Below are positions 33,252-42,526 of a stretch of 52,821 nucleotides of DNA, piece after piece. Location: positions 1 to 52,821 of the forward strand of contig NZ_BBJP01000028.1 of assembly GCF_000739595.1 (NCBI RefSeq). Reading direction: 5' to 3'. The stretch comes from Halorubrum halophilum (GTDB lineage Archaea; Halobacteriota; Halobacteria; Halobacteriales; Haloferacaceae). The notes under the pieces were generated by a model. It saw only the letters and a program-made list of their open reading frames with translations. It was not told where the DNA came from and searched no databases. Position 1 is the first letter of the stretch. The number at the start of each line of letters is the position of its first letter. The translations under genes and the position numbers were made by a program.

Positions 33252-34433
33252 TCAGGCCGTGAACAGCTCGCGGGGGAACTCGGCTAGCGTCTCCGCGCCG
33301 GTCGAGGTGACGCGGAACGTCTCGCTGATCTCCATGCCGATCTCGTCGGTCCAGATGCCGGGGATCATGTGGAACGTCATGTCCTCTTCGAGGACGGTCT
33401 CGTCGCCCGGGCGGATGCTCGCGGTGTGCTCGCCCCAGTCCGGCGGATACCCGAGCCCCATCGAGTAGCCGATGCGGTCCTCCTTCTCGAGCCCGTACTT
33501 CTCGATCGTCGTCCGCCACGCCTCCTCGACGGTCTCGCACTTGACGCCGGGCTCCGCGGCGTCGAGCGCCGCCTCCAGTCCCTCGACGACGATGTCCGCG
33601 GTCTCCTGTAGCTCGGTCGGGGGATCGCCGACGAAGGTCGTCCGGGCCAGCGGCGAGTGATAGCGGTGCCGACAGCCGGAGAGTTCGATGATCACCGGGT
33701 CGCCGTCCTCGAACTCCCGGTCCGTCCACGTGAGGTGGGGCGTGCCGGTGTGGTCGCCAGAGGGCATCAGGGGGACGATCGCGGGGTAGTCGCCGCCGTA
33801 CTCCTCGGTCCCCTCGATCAGCTGCTGGTAGACCGCGGAGGCGACCTCGTACTCGGGGACGCCCTCCCCGACCGCGTCGAGGCCGGCCTGCATCGCGTTC
33901 TCGGAGATCCGGGCCGCCTGCCGCATGTACTCCAGCTCCTGTTCGGACTTCTTCACGCGGATCCAGCCGACGAGCAAGGTCGCGTCCTCGAACGCGGCCT
34001 CCGGGAGGTTCCCCTGAAGCCGGGTGTACGACTTCGCGGTGAAGTAGGCGGCGTCCATCTCCAGTCCGATACGTCCGTCCGCGACGCCCAGTTCGTCGAG
34101 GACGCCGGCGACGTAATCCATCGGGTGGAGGTCGCGCGGCGAGTGGACGTGGTCGTCGCTGTACGCGCGGATGCTGTCGTCGGAGAGGTGCGTCGTCGCC
34201 CGCGCGCCGTCGCCGTCCATGTCGCGGCCGATCCAGATCGGCTCGTCGCGGTCGGGCGTGACCACGACGGCCTGATGGACGTAAAACGACCAGCCGTCGT
34301 AGCCGGTCAGGTAGTTCATGTTCGCCGGGTCGGCGACCACGATCGCGTCGAGGTCGCGCTCGCGCAACCGCTCTTTCGTCTGCGCCACCCGCCGGTCGTA
34401 CTCGGTCTCGTCGAAGATGTGCTCCCGTGGCAT
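33252..34433 (-). CDS. doeA: Ectoine hydrolase-like M24 enzyme
   Basis: This 393-aa M24-fold protein matches what I recall of ectoine hydrolase DoeA/EutD along its length: [49 protein letters not shown]-like [19 protein letters not shown] and [12 protein letters not shown]. DoeA opens the ectoine ring to acetyl-diaminobutyrate. As in that enzyme, and unlike true peptidases, parts of the metal site are replaced: the first ligands fall in [17 protein letters not shown], without the DxxxxxxxxxxD pattern. The start at 34433 ([15 protein letters not shown]) is clear. Two GTGTACA sites lie about 50-80 bases upstream. Confidence 0.85.
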   Translation of the reverse strand: MPREHIFDETEYDRRVAQTKERLRERDLDAIVVADPANMNYLTGYDGWSFYVHQAVVVTPDRDEPIWIGRDMDGDGARATTHLSDDSIRAYSDDHVHSPRDLHPMDYVAGVLDELGVADGRIGLEMDAAYFTAKSYTRLQGNLPEAAFEDATLLVGWIRVKKSEQELEYMRQAARISENAMQAGLDAVGEGVPEYEVASAVYQQLIEGTEEYGGDYPAIVPLMPSGDHTGTPHLTWTDREFEDGDPVIIELSGCRHRYHSPLARTTFVGDPPTELQETADIVVEGLEAALDAAEPGVKCETVEEAWRTTIEKYGLEKEDRIGYSMGLGYPPDWGEHTASIRPGDETVLEEDMTFHMIPGIWTDEIGMEISETFRVTSTGAETLAEFPRELFTA

Positions 34434-34483
34434 GGTAACAGGCGTCTGCGAAGAGGATCCGCCGGCGACAGTATAAATTTACC

Positions 34484-34512
34484 GTGTACATTAACAACGG
34501 ATACTGTGTACA
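34484..34512. promoter_or_regulatory. Paired GTGTACA sites upstream of doeA
   Basis: GTGTACA occurs at 34484-34490 and 34506-34512, 22 bases apart (about two helical turns). A TATA-like box, ATTTATACTG read on the minus strand, lies at about 34469-34478, between the sites and the gene. This could be an activator or repressor site for doeA. Confidence 0.5.
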
Positions 34513-34659
34513 ACGATCGCTACGGATCGGCCGGATCCGCGCGGTAGCGCTCCGTTCCGGGGAGGACCGATACCGTGTAGGACGCTTTGAGAGGGCTCGA
34601 ACACCCCAATCTGTCCACATGGATCGGGATTTTTGTATCGGGTCCACCGATGATCGGAC

Positions 34660-36327
34660 ATGCTACACAGTACCGGGCCGCTGCTGTCGATCGACGTCGG
34701 CGAGCGGACGACCTCGGAAACCGACATCACGGGGATTCAGGAGCGATACATCGGCGGGCGGGGCGTGGGGACGCGGCTCGCCCACGAGCGCGTCCCGTTC
34801 GACGCGGACCCCCTCGGTCCCGAGAACCGCGCCGTGTTCACCACCGGGCCGATGCAGGCGTCGCAGATGAGCTTCACGGGACGGACGAACTGCACCGCGC
34901 TCTCGCCGCTGACGGACGGGCTCCTCTCGTCGAACGCCGGCGGCTTCGTCTCGCGGCACCTCGCGGCGACGGGGTACGGAGCGATCGAGCTGGCGGGCGC
35001 GAGCGACGAGCTCGTCGTCGTTCACGTGCGCGACGACGGCGTCGAGTTCGAGACCGTGCCGGACCTCGCCGGAGCGACCGTCCCGGAGACGACCGGCTAC
35101 CTCGAGGACGAACACGACATCTCCAGCGACCGGACGGCGGTGATCGGCCCGGCGGGCGAGAATGAGGTCCGGTTCGCGTCGATCATGACGACCGAGGAGC
35201 GCGCGTTCGGCCGCGGCGGGCTGGGCGCGGTGCTCGGCTCGAAGAACGTCAAGGCCGTCACGTTCGGCGGCGACTCGGCGCCCGACCTCGAGATCTCGGC
35301 GACCGCCAACGAGATCCACCGCGACGCCGCCACCGAGGACCACATCATGAAAGAGCAGGGGACGGTGGCGGTGATGGACCTCGCCAACGAGATGGACGGG
35401 CTCCCGTCGTACTACTTCTCCGAGCGCTCCTTCGCGGGCGTCGAGGGGATCAACGGCGCCGCCGTCGCGGAGAAGAAGTACAAGAAGGGCACCTGCTCGG
35501 CCTGTGCGTTCGCCTGCAAGCTCCCGACCCGCGACGAGGAACGCGGCGTCGAGACCGAAGGCCCCGAGTTCGAGGTGGCGATGGCGTTCGGCTCGAACTC
35601 CGGGATCGACGACATCGTCGACGTGATGGAGTCAAACCGCCTGTGCGACGAGTACGGGCTCGACGCCATCTCCGCGGGCAACACGATCGCGGCGTACCTC
35701 GACGCCGAAGACGAGTTCGGCAACCGCGAACTCATCTGGGACCTCGTCGACAAGATCGCCCAGCGCGACGGGGTAGGCGATCAGCTCGCAGAGGGGATCG
35801 GTCGGATCCACGACGACCTCGGCGTGGGGAACTGGTCGGTGAAGAACATGGACTTCGCGGCCCACGAGGGCCGGCTGCTCCACGGCCAAGCGCTCTCCTA
35901 CGCGGTCGCGAACCGCGGCGCCGACCACATGTACGCGACGTTCTACTCGGTGGAGTACCCCTTAGTCGAAGAGGACGAGGCGATGGAGCCCGCGGGGTTC
36001 GAGGGGAAGGCCGAGCGGCTCGTGGAACGCGAGAACCTGATGGCGCTCAACGACAGCGGCGTCGTCTGCAAGTTCTCCCGCGACTTCATGACGCCCGAGC
36101 GCTACGAGCTGCTCTTCGACGCCGACTTCGAGGAGCTGCTCGCGGCGGGCGCGCGGACGGTGACGCTGGAGCGTCACTTCAACAACCGGCGCGGGATCGA
36201 CGGCGACGACGACCGGCTCCCGTACGAGGACGAACTCCCGGGACTCGACGACGCCATCGACTCGTACTACGAGCTCCGCGGGTGGAACGACGACGGCACG
36301 GTTCCCGAATCGGCGCTGCCGGCGTAG
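34660..36327 (+). CDS. Tungsten-dependent aldehyde ferredoxin oxidoreductase
   Basis: This 555-aa enzyme oxidises aldehydes to acids with ferredoxin as acceptor. N-terminal pterin-binding features ([30 protein letters not shown]) and [21 protein letters not shown] are typical. The [4Fe-4S] ligands are CSACAFAC plus a fourth Cys in [11 protein letters not shown]. It is shorter than hyperthermophile AOR (about 605 aa) but complete. Next to ectoine catabolism, aspartate semialdehyde is a possible substrate, in parallel with the ALDH at 38100; this is inference only. Confidence 0.92.
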   Translation: MLHSTGPLLSIDVGERTTSETDITGIQERYIGGRGVGTRLAHERVPFDADPLGPENRAVFTTGPMQASQMSFTGRTNCTALSPLTDGLLSSNAGGFVSRHLAATGYGAIELAGASDELVVVHVRDDGVEFETVPDLAGATVPETTGYLEDEHDISSDRTAVIGPAGENEVRFASIMTTEERAFGRGGLGAVLGSKNVKAVTFGGDSAPDLEISATANEIHRDAATEDHIMKEQGTVAVMDLANEMDGLPSYYFSERSFAGVEGINGAAVAEKKYKKGTCSACAFACKLPTRDEERGVETEGPEFEVAMAFGSNSGIDDIVDVMESNRLCDEYGLDAISAGNTIAAYLDAEDEFGNRELIWDLVDKIAQRDGVGDQLAEGIGRIHDDLGVGNWSVKNMDFAAHEGRLLHGQALSYAVANRGADHMYATFYSVEYPLVEEDEAMEPAGFEGKAERLVERENLMALNDSGVVCKFSRDFMTPERYELLFDADFEELLAAGARTVTLERHFNNRRGIDGDDDRLPYEDELPGLDDAIDSYYELRGWNDDGTVPESALPA

Positions 36328-36347
36328 GGCGACGGAGAGGCGCGCGA

Positions 36348-36983
36348 TCAGCCCTCCAGCGGCTCCCGTAACGCCTCCTCGATCGGCTCGTCGCCGGCGG
36401 CGAGTTCGAACGTTTCGCCGTACGTGCTCTCGGCCTCGAGCGCCGCGACCAGCGTCCGAGCGACGTCCTCGCGCGGGATCTCGGCGTCCTCCGCGTCGAT
36501 ATCTGCGCCGGTTCTGATCCGTCCGGTTCCCCCCTCGTTCGTCAGCGGCCCGGGCCGGACGATCGTATACGTGAGGTCGCTCTCTCGGAGGTACTCGTCG
36601 GCCTCGGCCTTCGCCCGCAGGTACTCCCGCAGCGCTTTCGGACCGTCATCTGGCCGGTCGGCGCCGATCGAGCTGAGCATCACGAACCGTTCGACTCCCT
36701 CTGCCTCGGCCTCGTCGACGAGGTTGATCGCGCCGTCGCGGTCGACGCCCCACACGTCCTCGCCGCCCGAACCGGCGGCGAAAACGATCGCGTCGATCCC
36801 CTCGACGGCGTGCGAGAGGTCCCCGGTCAGGTCCGCGACGACCGGTTCGGCGCCCACGTCCTCGATGTCCGGCGCTTGCGACTCCGCGCGAACCATCCCC
36901 CGAACCCCGTGGTCGCTCTCGGCGAGGACGCGGGTCGCGTGTCGGCCGACCTGTCCGTGCGAACCGGCGACGAGCACGTTCAT
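36348..36983 (-). CDS. NAD(P)-binding SDR-like protein (atypical, YwnB/NmrA type)
   Basis: This 211-aa Rossmann protein starts MNVLVAGSHGQVGRHATRVL with a GxxGxxG motif, then IDAIVFAAGSGG, VERFVMLSSIGADRP and TYTIVRPGPLTNE. These are features of small atypical SDRs that act as redox sensors or isomerases rather than the classical YxxxK enzymes. The start at 36983 is chosen because the nucleotide fold begins there; an upstream Met at 37031 adds an unlikely tail. The substrate is unknown. Confidence 0.88.
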   Translation of the reverse strand: MNVLVAGSHGQVGRHATRVLAESDHGVRGMVRAESQAPDIEDVGAEPVVADLTGDLSHAVEGIDAIVFAAGSGGEDVWGVDRDGAINLVDEAEAEGVERFVMLSSIGADRPDDGPKALREYLRAKAEADEYLRESDLTYTIVRPGPLTNEGGTGRIRTGADIDAEDAEIPREDVARTLVAALEAESTYGETFELAAGDEPIEEALREPLEG

Positions 36984-37272
36984 ATCCTCGAAACCGGTCG
37001 GTGTCGTGAAGAAGGTGGTGGCGATCGGCACCTCGGGAGCGACGCGACGGAGTGAGCGGGACGGAATTGCGGTCGGAGCCGGATGCCTCGATGACCTCGC
37101 GAGCGACGTTTTTCGTCGCCCGACGCTCGGTCAGAGACCGGAGGGAGCGGCGTCCACCGCGGAGTGGCCGATCTCCCGCTGTCGCTCACCGCGGTTCCGA
37201 TACCGATCGCACCGGACTCTGGATATCTCTCTCGTCGAGGACTGCAACGGGCCAACAGTCGGAGATCGATGC

Positions 37273-38010
37273 TTACGGGTCCAGTAGCTTCGACTCCGCC
37301 TTCCGGAGGTGCTCGAGCAGCGTCGTCTTCGACACGTCGAGCTCGTCGGCGAGCCCGCGCGTCGACGCCTCTCGGGGCCACTCGTAGTACCCCGCCTCGC
37401 GGGCGTGTTCGTACACCTCTCGCTGGGTCGTGGTGAGCGTGTCGAGCCGCTGCTCGCGCGGCGACCGTCCCGGATTTCCCGATGAGGACATCGACTGCAC
37501 GGTCACCTCCGCGCCCGCGCTCTCTTGGACCGCGTCGAGCGACTCCCGGATCTCAGTGCGCTCGCCGACGAAACACACCTGCCACTCCTCGCGGCCGTCC
37601 TCGATCCGGACGGGAGCGCTGTGGACGAAGCCGTGTTCAAGCAGGGTCGGACACATCATGTCGGCGGGGTCGTACTCCAAGAAGAACTCGCGCACGACGT
37701 TTCCGGGGACGTCTCGTGCGCGCCCGAACCGCTCTTGCAGTTCGAGGACTTCCCCCGCGCGGTCCGACTCCCGGATCGCGTCGAGCAGTTCCTCGACCTC
37801 CTCGTTCGTGTCCGCGAAGGCGGTGAACAGCCCGTTCACCGAGTTCGGCGCGTCGCCGGTGGCCTTCGGCGAGTTGTAGATGGCGTGGGCGAGGACGCCG
37901 CCCCCGGTCCGACTCGTCGCCTCGATCGCCCAGCAGTTCGGGTGCCACAGGTCGAGCGTGAGTCGGGTTCCGGACCACTCCTCGGCCGCACCTGGATCGG
38001 TGATTGCCAT
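37273..38010 (-). CDS. Bat-type HTH-10 transcriptional regulator
   Basis: This 245-aa protein has an N-terminal sensor-like domain (LTLDLWHPNCWAIEATSRT, HAIYNSP) and a C-terminal HTH-10 domain (LTTTQREVYEHAREAGYYEW, then GLADELDVSKTTLLEHLRKAE) as in bacterio-opsin activator proteins. It is divergent from the aldehyde dehydrogenase with 89 bases between starts, so that gene is the likely target. It could also govern the wider island. The effector is unknown. Confidence 0.9.
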   Translation of the reverse strand: MAITDPGAAEEWSGTRLTLDLWHPNCWAIEATSRTGGGVLAHAIYNSPKATGDAPNSVNGLFTAFADTNEEVEELLDAIRESDRAGEVLELQERFGRARDVPGNVVREFFLEYDPADMMCPTLLEHGFVHSAPVRIEDGREEWQVCFVGERTEIRESLDAVQESAGAEVTVQSMSSSGNPGRSPREQRLDTLTTTQREVYEHAREAGYYEWPREASTRGLADELDVSKTTLLEHLRKAESKLLDP

Positions 38011-38099
38011 TGGTACCGTTTCTATGGCACTGCATCACAAAGACTCTGCCGACCATGGTCGGGTGGGGTATTTGGGAGTGGCGGCGGCAAGCACCGCCC

Positions 38100-39620
38100 A
38101 TGTCGGACCCGTATCAACACTACATCGACGGCGAGTGGGTCTCGGGCACGGGCTCGGAGACCTTCGAGAGCGAGAACCCGGCGACCGGCGAGACGCTCGG
38201 CGAGTTCCGGCAGGGGACTCCCGAAGACGTCGACCGCGCGGTCGACGCCGCGGACGCGGCGTTCGAGGAGTGGCGCGAGCTCTCGCGGATCCAGCGCGCG
38301 GAGTACCTCTGGGACGTGTACCACGAGCTGCGCGATCGAACCGACGAGCTCGGACGAGTCGTCACGAAGGAGTGCGGCAAGGAGATATCGGAGGGGAAAG
38401 CCGACGTGGTCGAGGCGGCGCACATGGTCGAGTGGGCCGCGGGCGACGCCCGCCACCCGAAGGGCGACATCGTCCCCTCGGAGATCCCCGCGAAGGACGC
38501 GTACATGCGCCGGAAGCCGCGCGGCGTCACTGGCTGTATCACCCCGTGGAACTTCCCGGTCGCGATCCCGTACTGGCACATGGCCATCGCGCTGGTCGAG
38601 GGCAACACCGTCGTGTTCAAGCCCGCCGAGCAGACCCCGTGGTGCGCGCAGATCATCGCGGAGATGTTCGACGACGCCGGCATCCCTGACGGGGTGTTCA
38701 ACATGGTCCAAGGGTTCGGCGACGCCGGCAACGCGATCGTCGAGCACGAGGACGTCGAGACCGTCGTCTTCACCGGCTCCGCCGAGGTCGGCCACCACAT
38801 CCAAGACAAGCTCGGCGGCGTCGCCGGCAAGCGCGCCGCCTGCGAGATGGGCGGCAAGAACGCGGTCGTCGTCACCGAGGAGGCGGACCTCGATATCGCG
38901 GTCCACTCCGCGGTGATGTCATCGTTTAAGACCACGGGCCAGCGCTGCGTCTCCTCCGAGCGCCTGATCGTCCACACCGACGTGTACGACGAGTTCAAAG
39001 AGCGGTTCGTCGAGGTGGCCGAGGACGTCGCCGTCGGCGACCCGCTTCAAGAGGACACGTTCATGGGCCCGCTCATCGAGGGCGAGCACTTCGAGAAGGT
39101 GGCCGAGTACAACCAGCTCGCCCGCGACGAGGACGTGAACGTGCTCGTCGACCGGACCGAACTCGACGCCGACGAGATCCCCGACGGCCACGAGGACGGC
39201 CACTGGATCGGCCCGTTCGTCTACGAGGCTGACCCCGACGCCGACCTCCGATGTACCCACGAGGAGGTGTTCGGGCCGCACGTCGCGCTCCTCGAATACG
39301 ACGGCGACATCGAGCGCGCGGTCGAGCTCCAGAACGACACCGAGTACGGGCTCGCCGGCGCAATCGTCTCCGAGGACTACCGCCAGATCAACTACTACCG
39401 CGACCACGCCGAGCTCGGGCTGGCGTACGGCAACCTCCCCTGTATCGGCGCGGAGGTCCAGCTCCCCTTCGGCGGCGTCAAGAAGTCCGGGAACGGTTAC
39501 CCCTCCGCGCGGGAGGCCATCGAGGCGGTCACCGACCGCACCGCGTGGACCCTGAACAACTCGAAGGAGATCGAGATGGCGCAGGGGCTCTCCGCGGACA
39601 TCAAGACGAAGGACGACTAG
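38100..39620 (+). CDS. Aldehyde dehydrogenase family protein
   Basis: This 506-aa NAD(P)-dependent enzyme has the catalytic Cys283 in TTGQRCVSSERL, the general-base Glu in ACEMGGKNAVVV, GCITPWNFPVAIP and PFGGVKKSGNGYPS. The sequence GNLPCIGAEVQLPFGG resembles the aminoadipic-semialdehyde-type subgroup. The ATG at 38100 is clear. Oxidation of aspartate semialdehyde to aspartate (a DoeC-like step) would complete the ectoine route started by DoeA; this is contextual inference. It is divergent from the HTH-10 regulator. Confidence 0.93.
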   Translation: MSDPYQHYIDGEWVSGTGSETFESENPATGETLGEFRQGTPEDVDRAVDAADAAFEEWRELSRIQRAEYLWDVYHELRDRTDELGRVVTKECGKEISEGKADVVEAAHMVEWAAGDARHPKGDIVPSEIPAKDAYMRRKPRGVTGCITPWNFPVAIPYWHMAIALVEGNTVVFKPAEQTPWCAQIIAEMFDDAGIPDGVFNMVQGFGDAGNAIVEHEDVETVVFTGSAEVGHHIQDKLGGVAGKRAACEMGGKNAVVVTEEADLDIAVHSAVMSSFKTTGQRCVSSERLIVHTDVYDEFKERFVEVAEDVAVGDPLQEDTFMGPLIEGEHFEKVAEYNQLARDEDVNVLVDRTELDADEIPDGHEDGHWIGPFVYEADPDADLRCTHEEVFGPHVALLEYDGDIERAVELQNDTEYGLAGAIVSEDYRQINYYRDHAELGLAYGNLPCIGAEVQLPFGGVKKSGNGYPSAREAIEAVTDRTAWTLNNSKEIEMAQGLSADIKTKDD

Positions 39621-40558
39621 CCGTCGCCACCGACCGCAAACCCCTTTTCGCGAAGCGCTTCGAGGGCCGCGAGCGCCTCGGTCGGCGACGACGCGTCCGC
39701 CAGCGCGCCGCGCGCGACGAGCCGCTTTCGAGGGCGCCCCACCGGCTGCGAGACCGACTCCGTTCCGAGGAGGTCGGCCTCGGAGAGTTCCCGCTTTATC
39801 CGCGTGAACGTCGCCGAACTCCCGAGCCCCGCGTCCTCGCAGGCGCGCCGCAGGTCGCGGTCGAGCGCGCCGCGCCGCGCGCCGGCGGCGTACGCTCGGA
39901 CTCGGGCTCCGCTGCGGTCGAGGGAACCGGAGCCGGCCGCGTCCTCGTCGAGCAGCCGCAGGGTCTCGTCCGCGACCCCCTCGCCGCACCGTTCCCGAAG
40001 CGCCCCGTACAGCCGGTGACGGCTCGGGGTGCGGAGCCGCACCGTCTCCGCGTCCGCGAGGAGGGCGTCGTAGCGGTCGCGGAGCGTCGGGTCGCTGCCG
40101 ATCCGGCACCACGACCCGCGATCGGTCGGGGTCGCGTCCCCGTCGTCGGATTCTTCCGCCGCCGCGATGAGTACGCACCCGTCGGACCGTCCCGCGATCA
40201 CGGCGTTCGGCTGGGGCTCCACAAGTATCCGCAGGTCCCAGACGCGGGCCTCCGCAAGCGCCGCGAGCCGGCTGGCCGAGCGAAATCGGTCGGTGATCGC
40301 GTCGACGGCGCGCTCCCTCGCCAGTACCGTGAGCCTCGGGAGGTCGGCGACCGAAGAGAGCGGATCGTCGTCGGCCTCCGCGCCGTCGCGCAGCGCGTCG
40401 AGGTCCGGATCGACCGCCGCGGGCGCGGCGTCTCGGTAAGCCGCGACGAGGGCCACCAGAAGCGACGGGCCGGGATCGACGACGACCGGGTCCGAGAACG
40501 ACCCGATCGAGGCCGTCCCGTCCGCCAGCGGGAGGGTCGGAGGCGAGGGGGTCGTCAC
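39617..40558 (-). CDS. tbsP: TbsP-like transcriptional regulator (DUF5821)
   Basis: This 313-aa protein starts at a GTG codon (MTTPSPPTLPLADG). The N-terminal sensor half ends in DLRILVEPQPNAVIAGRSDG, and the C-terminal winged helix is GLGSSATFTRIKRELSEADL followed by PVGRPRKRL. This layout fits the haloarchaeal DUF5821 regulators, which include TbsP, described with TrmB in control of glycolytic and gluconeogenic genes. Its 3' end overlaps the end of the convergent aldehyde dehydrogenase by four bases. The symbol is given by family; orthology is not proven. Confidence 0.72.
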   Translation of the reverse strand: MTTPSPPTLPLADGTASIGSFSDPVVVDPGPSLLVALVAAYRDAAPAAVDPDLDALRDGAEADDDPLSSVADLPRLTVLARERAVDAITDRFRSASRLAALAEARVWDLRILVEPQPNAVIAGRSDGCVLIAAAEESDDGDATPTDRGSWCRIGSDPTLRDRYDALLADAETVRLRTPSRHRLYGALRERCGEGVADETLRLLDEDAAGSGSLDRSGARVRAYAAGARRGALDRDLRRACEDAGLGSSATFTRIKRELSEADLLGTESVSQPVGRPRKRLVARGALADASSPTEALAALEALREKGFAVGGDG

Positions 40559-40656
40559 TGCTCGGAGTCTCCGTCGCGGTCGGAATAAGCGTGGTGGCAC
40601 GCGGTGGTCGTCCCGAGACGCCTTCCCGCGACGGCCCGTTGGGCCGCGCTCCGCGG

Positions 40657-40968
40657 TCAGGCGACCTGTACGCGAGTGACGTGGCCGCCGCAGCCGCACT
40701 GCTCGACGTACTCGGCGTCGAGGCCGTACTCCCGCTCGATCGCGCCATAGAGGAACTCCTCGGGGTGACCGAGGTCCCCGTGGGTGACCAGGTTGACGTG
40801 GTTGCCCGCCGTCGTGTGGTCGATGGCGGCCAGCGCGTCGCGGACCGCCAGGTCGGCGTCGTCCGCGTACTTCGGCTTCTCGAGGTTCGCCGACCAGGAG
40901 TTGTCGTGAACCTCGTCGGTGATCGGTTCGGCGGTCTCGTCGTGGTCGTGGCCGTCTGTGTCGCTCAT
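40657..40968 (-). CDS. CGCGG-type RiPP precursor protein
   Basis: This 103-aa protein starts MSDTDGHDHDE and ends EQCGCGGHVTRVQVA, with CGCGG at residues 91-95. It matches the haloarchaeal family annotated as CGCGG family, predicted to be modified by a radical SAM enzyme. The first 90 residues (SWSANLEKPKYADDADLAV, NLVTHGDLGHPEEFLYGAI) are conserved and acidic, more like a small domain than a simple leader. The start overlaps the stop of the HTH-10 gene (ATGA). No radical SAM gene occurs in the window, so the modifier must be elsewhere or absent. Confidence 0.8.
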   Translation of the reverse strand: MSDTDGHDHDETAEPITDEVHDNSWSANLEKPKYADDADLAVRDALAAIDHTTAGNHVNLVTHGDLGHPEEFLYGAIEREYGLDAEYVEQCGCGGHVTRVQVA

Positions 40969-41744
40969 GAGTGGTGTGTCTGGGGGTTCGGCGTCGATTC
41001 CGCGTCGGTCTCCGCGTCGAGATCCCCGCTGTCGTCGGTGTTCGAGTCAGTCTCGGTATCCGCGTCGCTGTCGTCGGTCGGCTCGGACCCGTCCGCCTCG
41101 TCGTCGAGCGGTCGGTTCGGGAGGTCGTCGACGAACTCGCGCACCACGGTCCGCTCAACTCGCTGGAGCGTCTCGCTGCACGTCGACTTCGCGATGCCGA
41201 CGTGGTCGGCGACCTCGGTCAGCGTGGACTGCCGCGGCACGTCGTAGTACCCCAGCTCCACGGCTGCGAGCAGGAGCTCCTGCTGGCGGTCGGTCAGCAG
41301 CCGGACCGGGTCGACGCGCTGCCGGACGCGCTCGACCTCGTAGTCGAGACCGAGCTCGTCGAACCGCTTGCCGAGGGCCGCGACGCGCTCGTGCTCGCCG
41401 GTGACGTCGACCTCGGCCACGCCGTTCTCGATGTCGAGCGGCATCTCGATCGGGAGTCCCGAGCGCTTCGCGGCGACCAGAAGCAGCGGGGCGCTCGTCT
41501 CGATCCGGACGGTGGCGACCCCCTCGCCCCGGGCCATCACCGACACCTTCGAGAGCGCCACGTGGTCGCGCATCGCCGCCAGCACGGCGTCGACGTCGCG
41601 GGTCGTCAGTCTGAGCAGCGCGAAGCCGGCGCCCTCTCCCGGCACCGCGGTGAGTACGCGGAACCCGGCGTCCGGGAAGTCGCGCGACACGTCAGCTATC
41701 CACGGTCCGTCGGGCAAATCGACCAGTAAGCGTGCCTGTGGCAT
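40965..41744 (-). CDS. HTH-10 (bat-type) regulator of the redox cluster
   Basis: This 259-aa protein has an N-terminal sensing region (ARLLVDLPDGPWIADVSRDF, LLRLTTRDVDAVLAAMRDH) and an HTH-10 domain (LTDRQQELLLAAVELGYYDV, then EVADHVGIAKSTCSETLQRV). The last about 45 residues are a very acidic tail rich in Asp, Ser and Thr. It overlaps the RiPP precursor by four bases and lies 80 bases downstream of halocyanin on the same strand. It is a candidate local regulator. Confidence 0.88.
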   Translation of the reverse strand: MPQARLLVDLPDGPWIADVSRDFPDAGFRVLTAVPGEGAGFALLRLTTRDVDAVLAAMRDHVALSKVSVMARGEGVATVRIETSAPLLLVAAKRSGLPIEMPLDIENGVAEVDVTGEHERVAALGKRFDELGLDYEVERVRQRVDPVRLLTDRQQELLLAAVELGYYDVPRQSTLTEVADHVGIAKSTCSETLQRVERTVVREFVDDLPNRPLDDEADGSEPTDDSDADTETDSNTDDSGDLDAETDAESTPNPQTHHS

Positions 41745-41824
41745 GGGTGATCAGTGGGTGGGGTCGGGGGTCGTCATCGGGGGGTCGTCAGTCGGATTCG
41801 AGTCGATCGGTCTCGCTGCGATCG

Positions 41825-42388
41825 TTACTCCACGTAGACGGCGGCCTTCATCCCGACCGTCTCGTGCGGCGTGCAGACGTAGGTGTAGGTGCCGGACTCC
41901 TCGAAGGTGTGCTCGAACGTATGGCCCTCTTCGTTGACGGTCTCGCTCTCGAACGAGCCGTCGGAGGCCGAGACGTTGTGGCCGCCGCCCTGTCCGGTCC
42001 ACTCCCAGACGACGGTCGTTCCGGACGAGACCGCCACCGCGGCCGGCCCAAAGGTGAGCCCGTCGTTGGCGCCGACGTCGACGGTCACCTCGTCGGTGTC
42101 CCGCATGTCGACGGTGCCGTCGTAGTTGCTCACGTCGTCGAGGAACCCGTCGTAGTTCGGCTCCTCGGAGAGGCTCTCGCTCCCGCCGCTGCCGCCGTCG
42201 GAGCCGTCGGAGCCGTCAGAGCCGTCGGAGCCGTCGGAGCCGTCGGAGCCGTCATCGCCATCTGTTCCGTCGCTGCCATCGCTGCTGTCCGATCCGCTGC
42301 CGCCGCCACAGCCGGCCAGCGCGACGGTAGCACCGACCGCGGCAGTCGTCTGAACGAACGTACGCCGGTCGAGTGTGCGTCGGGTCAT
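41825..42388 (-). CDS. Halocyanin-type blue copper lipoprotein
   Basis: This 187-aa exported electron carrier has a Tat motif (RRTFVQ), a hydrophobic stretch and a lipobox ending LAGC (Cys27), so it is probably anchored at the outer face of the membrane. A linker of about 30 residues of repeated Gly-Ser-Asp follows, encoded by tandem nine-base repeats near 42190-42253. The cupredoxin domain carries the copper ligands: His in GGGHNV, Cys and His in YVCTPHE, Met in VGM. In this cluster it may feed electrons to a denitrification-type reductase encoded elsewhere. Confidence 0.93.
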   Translation of the reverse strand: MTRRTLDRRTFVQTTAAVGATVALAGCGGGSGSDSSDGSDGTDGDDGSDGSDGSDGSDGSDGSDGGSGGSESLSEEPNYDGFLDDVSNYDGTVDMRDTDEVTVDVGANDGLTFGPAAVAVSSGTTVVWEWTGQGGGHNVSASDGSFESETVNEEGHTFEHTFEESGTYTYVCTPHETVGMKAAVYVE

Positions 42389-42453
42389 GCGACTCGGCGT
42401 AGGAGAGTAGGGGGAATACCTTCGGCGAGAATTCCCGGATCGCGGGGCGGAGG

Positions 42454-42467
42454 GGCGAACTGTTCGG
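42454..42467. promoter_or_regulatory. GGCGAACTGTTCGG site at the halocyanin promoter
   Basis: CGAAC-T-GTTCG is a dyad with one central base. On the minus strand it sits just downstream of TTTTTATAC, a TATA-like box. The identical 14-mer occurs at 46659-46672, beside the NarO-like gene end. It is related to the CCGAAC-N2-GTTCGG sites at 43736 and 43794, but with different spacing. Confidence 0.35.
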
Positions 42468-42526
42468 TCCGAAGTATAAAAAGGGATGCCGCGCCGTCAC
42501 GCCGCGTTCGCCTGCACCCGCCGCGC

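Noticed and set aside
42190..42253. Tandem nine-base repeats that could be a CRISPR or minisatellite
   Set aside because: They encode the Gly-Ser-Asp linker of halocyanin in frame; there are no spacers.
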